From assembly GCA_024742305.1 (NCBI GenBank), contig JANSYQ010000023.1, positions 1 through 53,517 of the forward strand: 53,517 nt of DNA, given 5' to 3'. The notes under the pieces are model-generated. The model made no database searches, was not told where the DNA came from, and was given only the letters and a program-made list of their open reading frames with translations. This DNA is from a bacterium (GTDB taxonomy: Bacteria > Bacteroidota > Bacteroidia > Flavobacteriales_D > Crocinitomicaceae). Made by a program: the position numbers and the translations under genes. Shown here piece after piece: positions 16,386-23,377 of the stretch; within the stretch, counting starts at the first letter, position 1; each line of letters opens with the position of its first letter.

Positions 16386-16814
16386 ATGCAGTTAATCTTC
16401 AATGATATTGGAGGTGGGGAAATTTTCTTGATCCTCGTTTTTATTCTCATTTTTTTCGGTGCGAAAAGCATACCCGGATTGGCTCGTACGTTTGGTCGAA
16501 CGATTCGTCAGGTGCGTGAAGCGTCTTCCGATATTCAGAACGAAATTCGTAAGTCGGGAGATGAAATGAAAAAAGACCTCAACCTGCAGGATACTATTCG
16601 TGAAACTGCCGATGATATTCGTCGTCCTCTCGATCAGTACGCCGCCGACCTAGATCAATCCATGAAGTATCAACCTCCAAGGCGTCCGAACAATGGGAAA
16701 CCTATGGGACACGCGCCAAAACCGGTAGATACTCCAAAAGAGGAGAAAGAAGATAGGAATCCCGGCATTGAAGAAAAAGAAACCACAAAAGACCAACCCA
16801 AGGAAGAGGATTAG
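16386..16814 (+). CDS. tatA: TatA/TatE-type twin-arginine translocase subunit
   Basis: 142 residues. One N-terminal helix (GGGEIFLILVFILIFFGAK, about residues 9-27), the hinge SIPGLARTFGRTIRQ, and a charged amphipathic helix (QVREASSDIQNEIRKSGDEMK) give the TatA topology. The tail after about residue 75 is long, proline- and charge-rich (RRPNNGKPMGHAPKPVDTPK), as often in Bacteroidota. It forms the channel oligomer of the Tat system with TatC, which is not in the window. The start is fixed by TATCTTTG four bases upstream. A TatB role is less likely in this phylum. Confidence 0.85.
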   Translation: MQLIFNDIGGGEIFLILVFILIFFGAKSIPGLARTFGRTIRQVREASSDIQNEIRKSGDEMKKDLNLQDTIRETADDIRRPLDQYAADLDQSMKYQPPRRPNNGKPMGHAPKPVDTPKEEKEDRNPGIEEKETTKDQPKEED

Positions 16815-16844
16815 TCGTCATGTAGCAAAAGGGAAACTTTCTGC

Positions 16845-17678
16845 ATGATTCCAACGCATCAATCCGAACGAACGAAGAACACAAAGGTGGTCGTTAATCG
16901 ACTGTCAACACTCACGGAATACGATTTCAGTCATCCCCACAGACATGAGTATTTTGAATTTTTCTGCTTTGTTAAAGGTGGAGGATCGCATGAGATAGAT
17001 TTCACGCATGTTCCCATTCAATCGTATTCAATGCACATCGTTGCTCCAGGACAAGTTCATTGTGTACGTCGCGATTTGGATTCCAATGGTTTCGTCTTCC
17101 TTTTTCAGCTGGAAGGACTCCAAGCACCCAAAGAGGTGGCAGGATTTCTTTTCGATCACATTTGCCACGATTTAGAGGAACGAATTCCCGAATATATGGT
17201 GCCTGCCGACAAACAAGCTTGGTTCGAAACCATGCTGAATTCCATTTGGGAGGATTTTAATACGAACTCGAGCTACTCCGCTTTGCAAGTTCGAGCAGGA
17301 ATTCAGCAGCTTTGCTTAAAATGTATGGAGTGGGATCAGCAGGATAGCCCGCTGTTCTCCAATGATTATGCACAATTTCGAAGAATGCTGTTTGAAGACT
17401 TTCGCACCAAGAAAAAAGTGAAAGACTACGCAGCAGCATTGAATGTGACCGAAAAATCACTCAATGAGATGGTGAAAGAACACACGGGAAACAGTGCAAG
17501 TCGCATTATTTATAATCAAATCGTCTTAGAAGCGAAACGATTGTTATTGACTGGAATCTCTGCAAAGGAAGCTGCTTATGAATTAGGATTTGATGATCCC
17601 GCGCACTTCAGCAAGTTCTTTAAGTCGCAAACGGGGCAATCTCCCTCAGAATTCCGAAATATACATGTGGAAGGATGA
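16845..17678 (+). CDS. AraC-family transcriptional regulator
   Basis: 277 residues. N-terminal cupin-type sensing domain (HPHRHEYFEFFCFVKGGGSHEIDF, then HIVAPGQVHCVRRDLDSNGFVFLF), a linker, and a C-terminal double helix-turn-helix (about 180-272): KVKDYAAALNVTEKSLNEMVKEHTG and GISAKEAAYELGFDDPAHFSKFFKSQTGQSPSEFR, the canonical AraC second HTH. The ligand is unknown. It follows tatA by 30 nt in the same orientation and precedes the YCF48-like gene. No operator repeat was recognised. Confidence 0.93.
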   Translation: MIPTHQSERTKNTKVVVNRLSTLTEYDFSHPHRHEYFEFFCFVKGGGSHEIDFTHVPIQSYSMHIVAPGQVHCVRRDLDSNGFVFLFQLEGLQAPKEVAGFLFDHICHDLEERIPEYMVPADKQAWFETMLNSIWEDFNTNSSYSALQVRAGIQQLCLKCMEWDQQDSPLFSNDYAQFRRMLFEDFRTKKKVKDYAAALNVTEKSLNEMVKEHTGNSASRIIYNQIVLEAKRLLLTGISAKEAAYELGFDDPAHFSKFFKSQTGQSPSEFRNIHVEG

Positions 17679-17709
17679 AATATACATGGTGACGACCATT
17701 CCTCTGTCA

Positions 17710-17717
17710 TAACTTTG
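17710..17717 (+). promoter_or_regulatory. -7 element TAACTTTG for the YCF48-like gene
   Basis: Perfect TAnnTTTG. It overlaps an in-frame TTG at 17715, showing that the real start is the ATG at 17733, 15 nt downstream. Confidence 0.6.
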
Positions 17718-17732
17718 TTTAAAAGCAAAATT

Positions 17733-18992
17733 ATGAACGCACAAAAGATACTTTTCGGAATGGGACTGCTCGTGATATCATTTTCTGGTGCGGCCCAAAC
17801 ATGGAATCAGGTAGCGGTTCCAACGCAAGAAAAACTTAACGACATTCAATTTATTGATGACCAAATTGGATACATCGCGGGGGAGAATCTGACACTATTG
17901 AAAACAACAGATGGAGGAATTAATTGGACGGTGATGTCCCCACAGGGTTTGCCCAGTCAAGGAGGGAGTTATCATATTCAAGAACTCGAATTTATTGACG
18001 CTTCAACCGGGTATCTTACGATTCAAAGTCACGGAAGTGTATACAAAACTACCGATGGTGGACTCAACTGGACAGCAATCGTGAACAATCAAACCAATCA
18101 GTGTTTCCCTTGGAGTGTTTACGCCTTTGGAACAGATGATTTAATCACCGGAGGTTCTGATTGTTTTCAGGGCGCGACATTAAACTCTTATCAAACGCCT
18201 AACTGGACCAACCTAACGATCAATTACAACACTTGGGACACGCAGCACTTCGTAAGGGAGATAGATTTCGACGGCAATATTGGCTTGGCTGCAGTGAACA
18301 ACGAATTCTTCCTAAGAACTACAGATGGCGGTACCACGTGGGACTCCATCAATTCTAATATTGGAAATGGGAACGTTTTGACATCAGTTTTCATAGCGGA
18401 TAACGATACTTGTTACGCCGGATACAATCAAAACGGTTCAGGATTTGGAATTTTGTACTCGAGTGACTTCGGTCTCACCTGGCAAGAGGATTTCAACTCC
18501 GCAACTTTTTTCTATCCAGCGTACTATGGAGCTACTGAGAATAATGCGGGGAAGGTATACATGGCGGCAGTTCCTTATTTCAATACGGGTGGATTAATAT
18601 TCGAACGTACGGGTAGTAGTTGGGACTATGGAAGTGTTGATCAGCCCGTGTACTCTATGGATTCGTACGGGAACGACGTTACTTGGGCAGTAGGCGATAG
18701 CGGCTACGTTGTAGTCAATAAAGAGCTAGGTTTATTGAGTATTTCCAGCCCTTCAACATCTTTCGAAAGTATAGTTCTTCATCCCAACCCAACAAAAGAT
18801 ATATTGGAGTGGAATTGCGAAGATTGTATTCAAGAAAGTGTACAGATATACGATCTCACAGGAACGAAAATGTTGGAGTTCAAAGAACCATTCATGACGA
18901 GCATTTGTGTTTCTCACCTTCCAACTGGAGTGTATGTATTCCAGCTAAAGTCCGATTCAGGTACTTACAGAGAACGCTTCGTCAAAGAATAA
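17733..18992 (+). CDS. T9SS-secreted YCF48/BNR-repeat (Asp-box) protein
   Basis: 419 residues from the ATG at 17733. Signal peptide MNAQKILFGMGLLVISFSGAAQ. At least four Asp-box/YCF48 blades are visible: LLKTTDGGINWTVM, VYKTTDGGLNWTAI, FLRTTDGGTTWDSI and LYSSDFGLTWQEDF, so it is a beta-propeller. The C-terminal about 75 residues (VLHPNPTKDILEW, QIYDLTGTKMLEF, GVYVFQLKSDSGTYRERFVKE) are a type A T9SS sorting domain, meaning export through the Por system to the cell surface or medium. Its ligand is unknown. Confidence 0.88.
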   Translation: MNAQKILFGMGLLVISFSGAAQTWNQVAVPTQEKLNDIQFIDDQIGYIAGENLTLLKTTDGGINWTVMSPQGLPSQGGSYHIQELEFIDASTGYLTIQSHGSVYKTTDGGLNWTAIVNNQTNQCFPWSVYAFGTDDLITGGSDCFQGATLNSYQTPNWTNLTINYNTWDTQHFVREIDFDGNIGLAAVNNEFFLRTTDGGTTWDSINSNIGNGNVLTSVFIADNDTCYAGYNQNGSGFGILYSSDFGLTWQEDFNSATFFYPAYYGATENNAGKVYMAAVPYFNTGGLIFERTGSSWDYGSVDQPVYSMDSYGNDVTWAVGDSGYVVVNKELGLLSISSPSTSFESIVLHPNPTKDILEWNCEDCIQESVQIYDLTGTKMLEFKEPFMTSICVSHLPTGVYVFQLKSDSGTYRERFVKE

Positions 18993-19013
18993 GTTTCAAT
19001 AATCAAACAAGAA

Positions 19014-19047
19014 GGGAAGGGAGGGTTAGCTTTTAGCCTTCCCTTTT
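19014..19047 (+). terminator. Candidate rho-independent terminator
   Basis: GGGAAGG at 19014-19020 pairs with CCTTCCC at 19037-19043, followed by TTTT. It lies 20 nt after the stop of the YCF48-like gene and overlaps the last codons of the convergent gene. Confidence 0.45.
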
Positions 19048-19493
19048 CCTTTTCCGGAATTCCCCTTTCCGGTGGAGTTGCCCTTCCCTTTACCAGAAGC
19101 GTTCGAATTTTTTGATTTTCCTTTCAATGCATGAAACTCAGCCGACCCGGGCTTGATCCCAAGGTCTTTTGCGATGGCTCCCCATCCTTTGTCCTTATTT
19201 CTTTCATAACTTCCCACGACAACATCAATCTCAATTCCTAAGATATCTTTCAATCTTCCTGACAACAATACCTCCGCAGGTTGCATGATCTCCAATAGGT
19301 CATCCACAACACCTCCCGAAAGATTGTGCTCACTCAGCAATCGATCCTTGAACGCGGAAAGATCACTTTTCGCATCGTTATTTATTTCATTCAGTTCTGT
19401 ATCCAAAGAAGCGTCTCCAGTTCGGAAATTCACTTGCGCAAAAGTCCCAAAACTCATGAACGCAACTAGACTAAGGGTTAAAAGTATTTTCAT
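19026..19493 (-). CDS. Small exported protein with Gly/Lys/Ser-rich tail, unknown
   Basis: 155 residues from the ATG at 19493 (an alternative start three codons upstream is less likely because MKILLTLSLVAFMSFGTFAQ is a complete signal peptide). The folded part has two helical segments (SLDTELNEINNDAKSDLSAF, GGVVDDLLEIMQPAEVLL) and the motif KGWGAIAKDLGIKPGSAEFHALK. The last ~30 residues are a repetitive G-K-G-K/S-N-S tail, probably disordered and basic. Function is unknown. A similar WGAIAKxLGIKPGS segment is something I have seen in small exported proteins of several phyla, but no role is known to me. Confidence 0.7.
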   Translation of the reverse strand: MKILLTLSLVAFMSFGTFAQVNFRTGDASLDTELNEINNDAKSDLSAFKDRLLSEHNLSGGVVDDLLEIMQPAEVLLSGRLKDILGIEIDVVVGSYERNKDKGWGAIAKDLGIKPGSAEFHALKGKSKNSNASGKGKGNSTGKGNSGKGKGKAKS

Positions 19494-19502
19494 CTCTATC
19501 AA

Positions 19503-19784
19503 TTTGATTTGTAAAACTTCAATTTTAATACCAAAACAAAGTTGTTTTTTAAATTATTGATAATCAGTGGTTAAGTGTCTATTTGTTCTCATAGTTTTTT
19601 CATTTTGAAAAAAGAGATTGTCTCTTTGAAACTCCTAAAGAATGTCAAAAAGCGAAAAAAACGCATTTTTTCGTGAACCTTTCGCGTCTTTCCGAGTAGT
19701 ACCTCCGAACTCATGAACAGGTGCAAGGCTTTCGCCAAAGCTATGCCTTAGCGAAGGAGTACAGGTTCTTCTTAAAATTTACAC
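19503..19784. other. Intergenic region with degraded dispersed repeats
   Basis: No gene is seen. At 19710-19760 an imperfect palindrome (GCAAGGCTTTCGCCAAAGC then CCTTAGCGAAGG) resembles the sequences at 28390-28470 and near 970-990. An upstream CAACTTTG box at 19535-19542 on the minus strand may serve the small exported protein. Confidence 0.5.
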
Positions 19785-20906
19785 ATGAAACGCATTCTAT
19801 TTTTCATTTTTTGCAGCGTTGCAATTACAACGAACGCACAACAAAAAGAAACCGTTTACTCAATTGTTGAAGAAATTCACGACAAATCTTGGTACGAAAC
19901 ACAGTTCCAACTATGGGAGAAAGAAGCTCTCGAAGGGTTGAATACACCAAACGCTTGGTACAATTATTACGCTGCGTGCCGGGCGCTCATCAACTTAAGT
20001 GAGAACGAGGAACGATCAAAGTATGCCGAAAGAGGAAAGGAAATCGCGAAGGAATTCCTCGAATTACACGAAGGAACTTTTGAAGCACATTATGTAGCCA
20101 TGTGGAGCTCGGGATTGAGCAACAAAGCGACAGATCAAATGTGGAAGGCATACAAAATCAACCCCGACGACCCGCGGCTTTTTGACGACTTGTTAATTGC
20201 TTATGAAATCGAGCAGAATGCCACGAAACGACTGGAAATGGCACAAAAGATGATTGGCTCAAACTACCTTGCGAATGGCGTAATGCAATGGGGGTATAAC
20301 GTCCTTTCTGAGGTGCAGGAGAATGGGATTGTGTTGTCTGCAGGCGATAACGATACGTATGCACTTTGGCTAAATAATTATGGAATGAACCATCGCCCGG
20401 ATGTCACTATACTCAACATTCACATGCTTTTTCTACCGGAATACCGAGAGAAAAATTTTAATTCGTTGGGCATACCTCCAATTGAAACTGACAAACCATC
20501 TCTAAGTGAAGTGATTGCACATGTAATGAGAAATACCAAGGACCAACCGGTACATATTGCTACAACAGCGTATCACTGCTTAGAAGACGCATCCATCGAT
20601 AGTAATTTGTACTTGACAGGTTTAACGTATCAGTATTCTGAGAAACCTTTGGACAACCACAGTCTTCTGCGACGAAATTTTGAACAACGATTCATGCTCG
20701 ACTACTTGAAAGTAAAATTCACAACACACCAAATGGATCAAATTGCACAAAGTTTCGATGCAACTTATCTCGCTTCCATGGTGAAGCTGTACAAAATGTA
20801 TGAAGCTACTGGTGAATCTCGAAAAATGAATGAACTAGCGGTACTCATGGAGAAAGTAGGCGAAAACAGTGAAATGTCGGAAGAAATTCAGAAAATTATC
20901 CACTAG
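19785..20906 (+). CDS. Exported helical-repeat protein in sigma/anti-sigma operon
   Basis: 373 residues; signal peptide MKRILFFIFCSVAITTNAQ. Mostly helical, with TPR-like spacing (NAWYNYYAACRALINLSENEE, FEAHYVAMWSSGLSNKATDQMWKAYKINPDDPRLFDDLLIAYE). Residues about 180-212 (NGIVLSAGDNDTYALWLNNY, then RPDVTILNIHML) closely recall the periplasmic C-terminal segment of DUF2723-type glycosyltransferase-like membrane proteins of this phylum. The membrane part is absent here. It ends directly against the TTG start of the sigma-factor gene, so it is co-expressed with it and may be a stress or envelope-status component. Function is unknown. Confidence 0.7.
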   Translation: MKRILFFIFCSVAITTNAQQKETVYSIVEEIHDKSWYETQFQLWEKEALEGLNTPNAWYNYYAACRALINLSENEERSKYAERGKEIAKEFLELHEGTFEAHYVAMWSSGLSNKATDQMWKAYKINPDDPRLFDDLLIAYEIEQNATKRLEMAQKMIGSNYLANGVMQWGYNVLSEVQENGIVLSAGDNDTYALWLNNYGMNHRPDVTILNIHMLFLPEYREKNFNSLGIPPIETDKPSLSEVIAHVMRNTKDQPVHIATTAYHCLEDASIDSNLYLTGLTYQYSEKPLDNHSLLRRNFEQRFMLDYLKVKFTTHQMDQIAQSFDATYLASMVKLYKMYEATGESRKMNELAVLMEKVGENSEMSEEIQKIIH

Positions 20907-21500
20907 TTGCTGTTTCGAAAAGGAAATAATCAAAAGTTAACGTCTGCATCAGACGAAGCGTTAATGGCCTTGTTGTCTTCGAATAGAAGGAACGAGGCTT
21001 TAACGGAACTGTATAGTAGGTACGGCTCTCGTGCGTTCGGATATTTTTTCAAAATGTTCCGTGGAGATCGAGATAAAGCTCAAGATTTCGTTCAAGAGTT
21101 GTTCCTGCGAATTTTGGAAAGACACCAACAGTTTGATCCCAGCAAGAAGTTTTCGACGTGGATGTTCACCATCGCAGGAAATATGAGTAAGACTTCCTTT
21201 AGGGATGAGCCAACGAAATTGCCGATTGATGGTCACGAAAAGGCATTTTTTTCCGACGACGATCATACTAAAAATGCATTTCAAGATGCAATGACGTCAG
21301 CTTTAAATGAGTTGGATGAGGTACACCGTTCAGCCTTTATCCTTCGGTATATGAATCAATTGTCGCTGAAGGAAATTAGTGAGATTGAAGAAATCCCACT
21401 GGGAACGGTAAAGTCACGTCTGTTCCACGCAACAAAGAAAATGGCTGCTGCCTTGAAAGAGTTTCAGCCGAACGAAAATAACCTATTCAAATTGCAATGA
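20907..21500 (+). CDS. ECF-type RNA polymerase sigma factor
   Basis: 197 residues from a TTG start immediately after the previous stop. No ATG is available before the conserved region 2. Region 2 is LTELYSRYGSRAFGYFFKMFRGDRDKAQDFVQELFLRIL with the core-binding D-x-A-x-D/E-V/F pattern, followed by FSTWMFTIAGN; region 4 is ALNELDEVHRSAFILRYMNQLSLKEISEIEEIPLGTVKSRLFHATKKM with a clear HTH. There is no extended C-terminal domain. The adjacent membrane protein at 21502 is its likely anti-sigma factor. The target promoter is unknown. Confidence 0.93.
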   Translation: MLFRKGNNQKLTSASDEALMALLSSNRRNEALTELYSRYGSRAFGYFFKMFRGDRDKAQDFVQELFLRILERHQQFDPSKKFSTWMFTIAGNMSKTSFRDEPTKLPIDGHEKAFFSDDDHTKNAFQDAMTSALNELDEVHRSAFILRYMNQLSLKEISEIEEIPLGTVKSRLFHATKKMAAALKEFQPNENNLFKLQ

Positions 21501-21501
21501 T

Positions 21502-22065
21502 ATGAATAAAGAAGAGCTAGAAATAAAAGTATTTGACTGTTTGGAGTCGAAGCATTTTGATGATCTGTCAACCGAGGAAGAGGTATTGGTGCTTTCCATC
21601 ATGACGAAGGATGAATACCAGTTGCAAAGGCGCATTATGACAGAAGCAAAAACGACAAACGCTCCGCTGCCCGGTCCATTGGTTCTGCCCGCGAAGAGGA
21701 ATGTAGTACCCATTTGGGTAGCATCGTTAGGTTCAGCAGCGGCGGCCGCAATTCTTGTTTTTCTTTTGATGCAACCTAGTCAAGTAGATGAAGGAAGAAG
21801 TCAGGCAGAATCGACTAAAATTATTCGTGATACTTTGATCGTTGAAAACACAATAACGGATACGATAATCGACTATCGCATTGTTGAAGTGAATGCGACC
21901 AAATCAAGCAGTCGAGAAGAGGTTGCCGTTCAGATTCCTGAAACAGTTTCAAGCGGTCCAAATGTCCCACCAATTCGAGAAAATGACATGGTTAATCGAG
22001 GTGTTTCCGCTGCGAATGATAGAGAGATTAAGACATTCCAGACGCGACCGTTTATTGGGATGTAA
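21502..22065 (+). CDS. Single-TM protein, probable anti-sigma factor
   Basis: 187 residues. The cytosolic N-terminus (about 1-68) is acidic and helical (LEIKVFDCLESKHFDDLSTEEEVLVLSIM). One transmembrane helix spans about 70-91 (PIWVASLGSAAAAAILVFLL), and the periplasmic tail is Ser/Thr/Glu-rich, poorly structured. There is no zinc-binding ZAS motif (H-x3-C-x2-C), so it would be a non-ZAS anti-sigma. The call rests on position, 1 nt after the sigma gene, and topology. The tail could be the target of regulated proteolysis, or interact with the exported protein encoded first in the operon. Confidence 0.65.
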   Translation: MNKEELEIKVFDCLESKHFDDLSTEEEVLVLSIMTKDEYQLQRRIMTEAKTTNAPLPGPLVLPAKRNVVPIWVASLGSAAAAAILVFLLMQPSQVDEGRSQAESTKIIRDTLIVENTITDTIIDYRIVEVNATKSSSREEVAVQIPETVSSGPNVPPIRENDMVNRGVSAANDREIKTFQTRPFIGM

Positions 22066-22129
22066 TTGTGAGAGGAAAGACCTTTTTACGAGGTCAATGA
22101 GGCTCTCGAATTACGAGTAATTTAATAAG

Positions 22130-22165
22130 AAGTGCACTTCGACAGGCTCAGCGTACTTCTTTTAA
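22130..22165. repeat. Short dispersed inverted repeat (AAGTGCACTTCGACAGGCTCAG type)
   Basis: GAAGTGCACTTC is itself palindromic, followed by GACAGGCTCAGCGTACTTC. It is a member of the CTTCGAC-x-GGCTC dispersed group that is typical of intergenic spaces in this phylum. No gene occurs in 22066-22197. Confidence 0.4.
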
Positions 22166-22197
22166 TGTCTTTGCTCTTTTTTCTTTTAGTCTTTTAT

Positions 22198-22923
22198 CTA
22201 CTTCGCCTTAAAAAGACCATACTTAGCAATACACCAAAGTGCACGGAAGCCGTCTTTCCAACCGATTTTCTTTCCTTCTTCGTAAGTTCTTCCGTAGTAG
22301 GAAATCCCCACTTCGTAGATGCGTACGTTTTTAATTCGCGAAATTTTGGCCGTTACTTCTGGCTCAAAACCGAAGCGCTGCTCTTTCAACGAAAGTCCTT
22401 GAATGATATCAATGCGGAACATTTTGTAACACGTTTCCATATCCGTAAGATTCAGGTTGGTAAACATGTTGGACATTCTCGTGAGAAATTTGTTTCCAAT
22501 AGAGTGCCAATAGAACAAAATTCGGTGCGGATGCCCTCCTATAAAACGTGAACCATAAACAACATCAGCGAAATCGTTGCAAATCGGTTTTAGTAGGTAA
22601 TTAAATTCCTCTGGATCGTATTCTAAATCGGCATCTTGGATAACCAATAAATCACCTTTTGCCTCTTTAATACCTGTATGAAGTGCGGCACCTTTTCCTT
22701 TGTTAACCTCGTGTTCGTAATACGAAATAGGGAGCTCAGGATTGGCTTGCATGTAGCGTTCCACAGCACCTTTTGTGTCATCTGAAGAGCAATCATTTAC
22801 GATAATCACCTCCTTTTTAATATTGTGAATCAACTGTACCGCCTTCACTTTATCCAAAATAAGGTGAATGGTCTTTTCCTCGTTGTAAGCAGGAATCAAG
22901 ATGGATAGCGTGTTAATGTCCAT
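22198..22923 (-). CDS. Family 2 glycosyltransferase (dolichyl-phosphate mannose synthase-like)
   Basis: 241 residues from the ATG at 22923 (longer open frame upstream lacks family sequence). The N-terminus [20 protein letters not shown] is the GT2 start. [52 protein letters not shown] (the D-x-D metal site), and [11 protein letters not shown] follow as expected, then the acceptor region with [43 protein letters not shown]. No C-terminal membrane helices, so it may act on polyprenyl-phosphate with a separate partner. The start is preceded by TATATTCG at 22938-22945. Confidence 0.92.
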   Translation of the reverse strand: MDINTLSILIPAYNEEKTIHLILDKVKAVQLIHNIKKEVIIVNDCSSDDTKGAVERYMQANPELPISYYEHEVNKGKGAALHTGIKEAKGDLLVIQDADLEYDPEEFNYLLKPICNDFADVVYGSRFIGGHPHRILFYWHSIGNKFLTRMSNMFTNLNLTDMETCYKMFRIDIIQGLSLKEQRFGFEPEVTAKISRIKNVRIYEVGISYYGRTYEEGKKIGWKDGFRALWCIAKYGLFKAK

Positions 22924-22937
22924 GCAAAGAATTTTTG

Positions 22938-22945
22938 CGAATATA
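22938..22945 (-). promoter_or_regulatory. -7-like element TATATTCG upstream of the GT2 gene
   Basis: 7/8 match to TAnnTTTG on the minus strand, 14 nt before the ATG at 22923. Confidence 0.5.
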
Positions 22946-23006
22946 CGGTAAATGGATTTAATTTTTTTATCCCTTCCGCTAACTTTACTTTGGCGATCTT
23001 TAATCG

Positions 23007-23221
23007 TCAATCCCGACGCTTCCCCTTGCAGTATCTGTGAATCAAATAAATGCTGAATACACCAACGGGTATGACTCCTCAACCTAGCAACAAGTTGTAT
23101 TGAGAATCTAGCTGATAAGAACATTGAACCACAATGTTTGTAATCATAAAGGCAATAAAATACATCCACCCTATGCTTCGGGCTTGGTCAGCATTTCAAT
23201 CTTTTGAGGTAAGTCTTCCAT
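23007..23221 (-). pseudogene. Possible decayed small membrane-protein gene (frameshift plus stop)
   Basis: The 454-bp gap 22924-23377 has no intact gene, but the minus strand from an ATG at 23221 reads [16 protein letters not shown] then a stop. Shifted by two bases it continues as [20 protein letters not shown], a hydrophobic helix, to an in-frame TGA, then [19 protein letters not shown] and KRRD before the final stop at 23007. Two transmembrane helices followed by a basic end would make a coherent ~70-residue protein. One frameshift and one nonsense codon would have broken it. The frame choice is by eye and could be coincidence. Confidence 0.35.
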
Positions 23222-23347
23222 GATAAATGAGTAAATGTGTCGCCAAAATGTGAAATAAATGTGAATTACGCCAAGTCAGTTCCTTCCGAATTCTTATAAA
23301 CACAAGTGCCCTGACAACTATTTTCTCGCTAATCCTTTTATTCTCCG

Positions 23348-23355
23348 TACCTTTG
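23348..23355 (+). promoter_or_regulatory. -7 element TACCTTTG for the helicase-methyltransferase-typA run
   Basis: Perfect TAnnTTTG, 22 nt before the ATG at 23378. It is the only clear promoter seen for the following three genes. Confidence 0.6.
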
Positions 23356-23377
23356 CGCCACATTATAAAGCACTTAG

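Noticed and set aside
22924-23169. N-terminal extension of the GT2 glycosyltransferase
   Set aside because: The family begins at [10 protein letters not shown]; the extra 82 residues have no family match and cross the promoter box at 22938.
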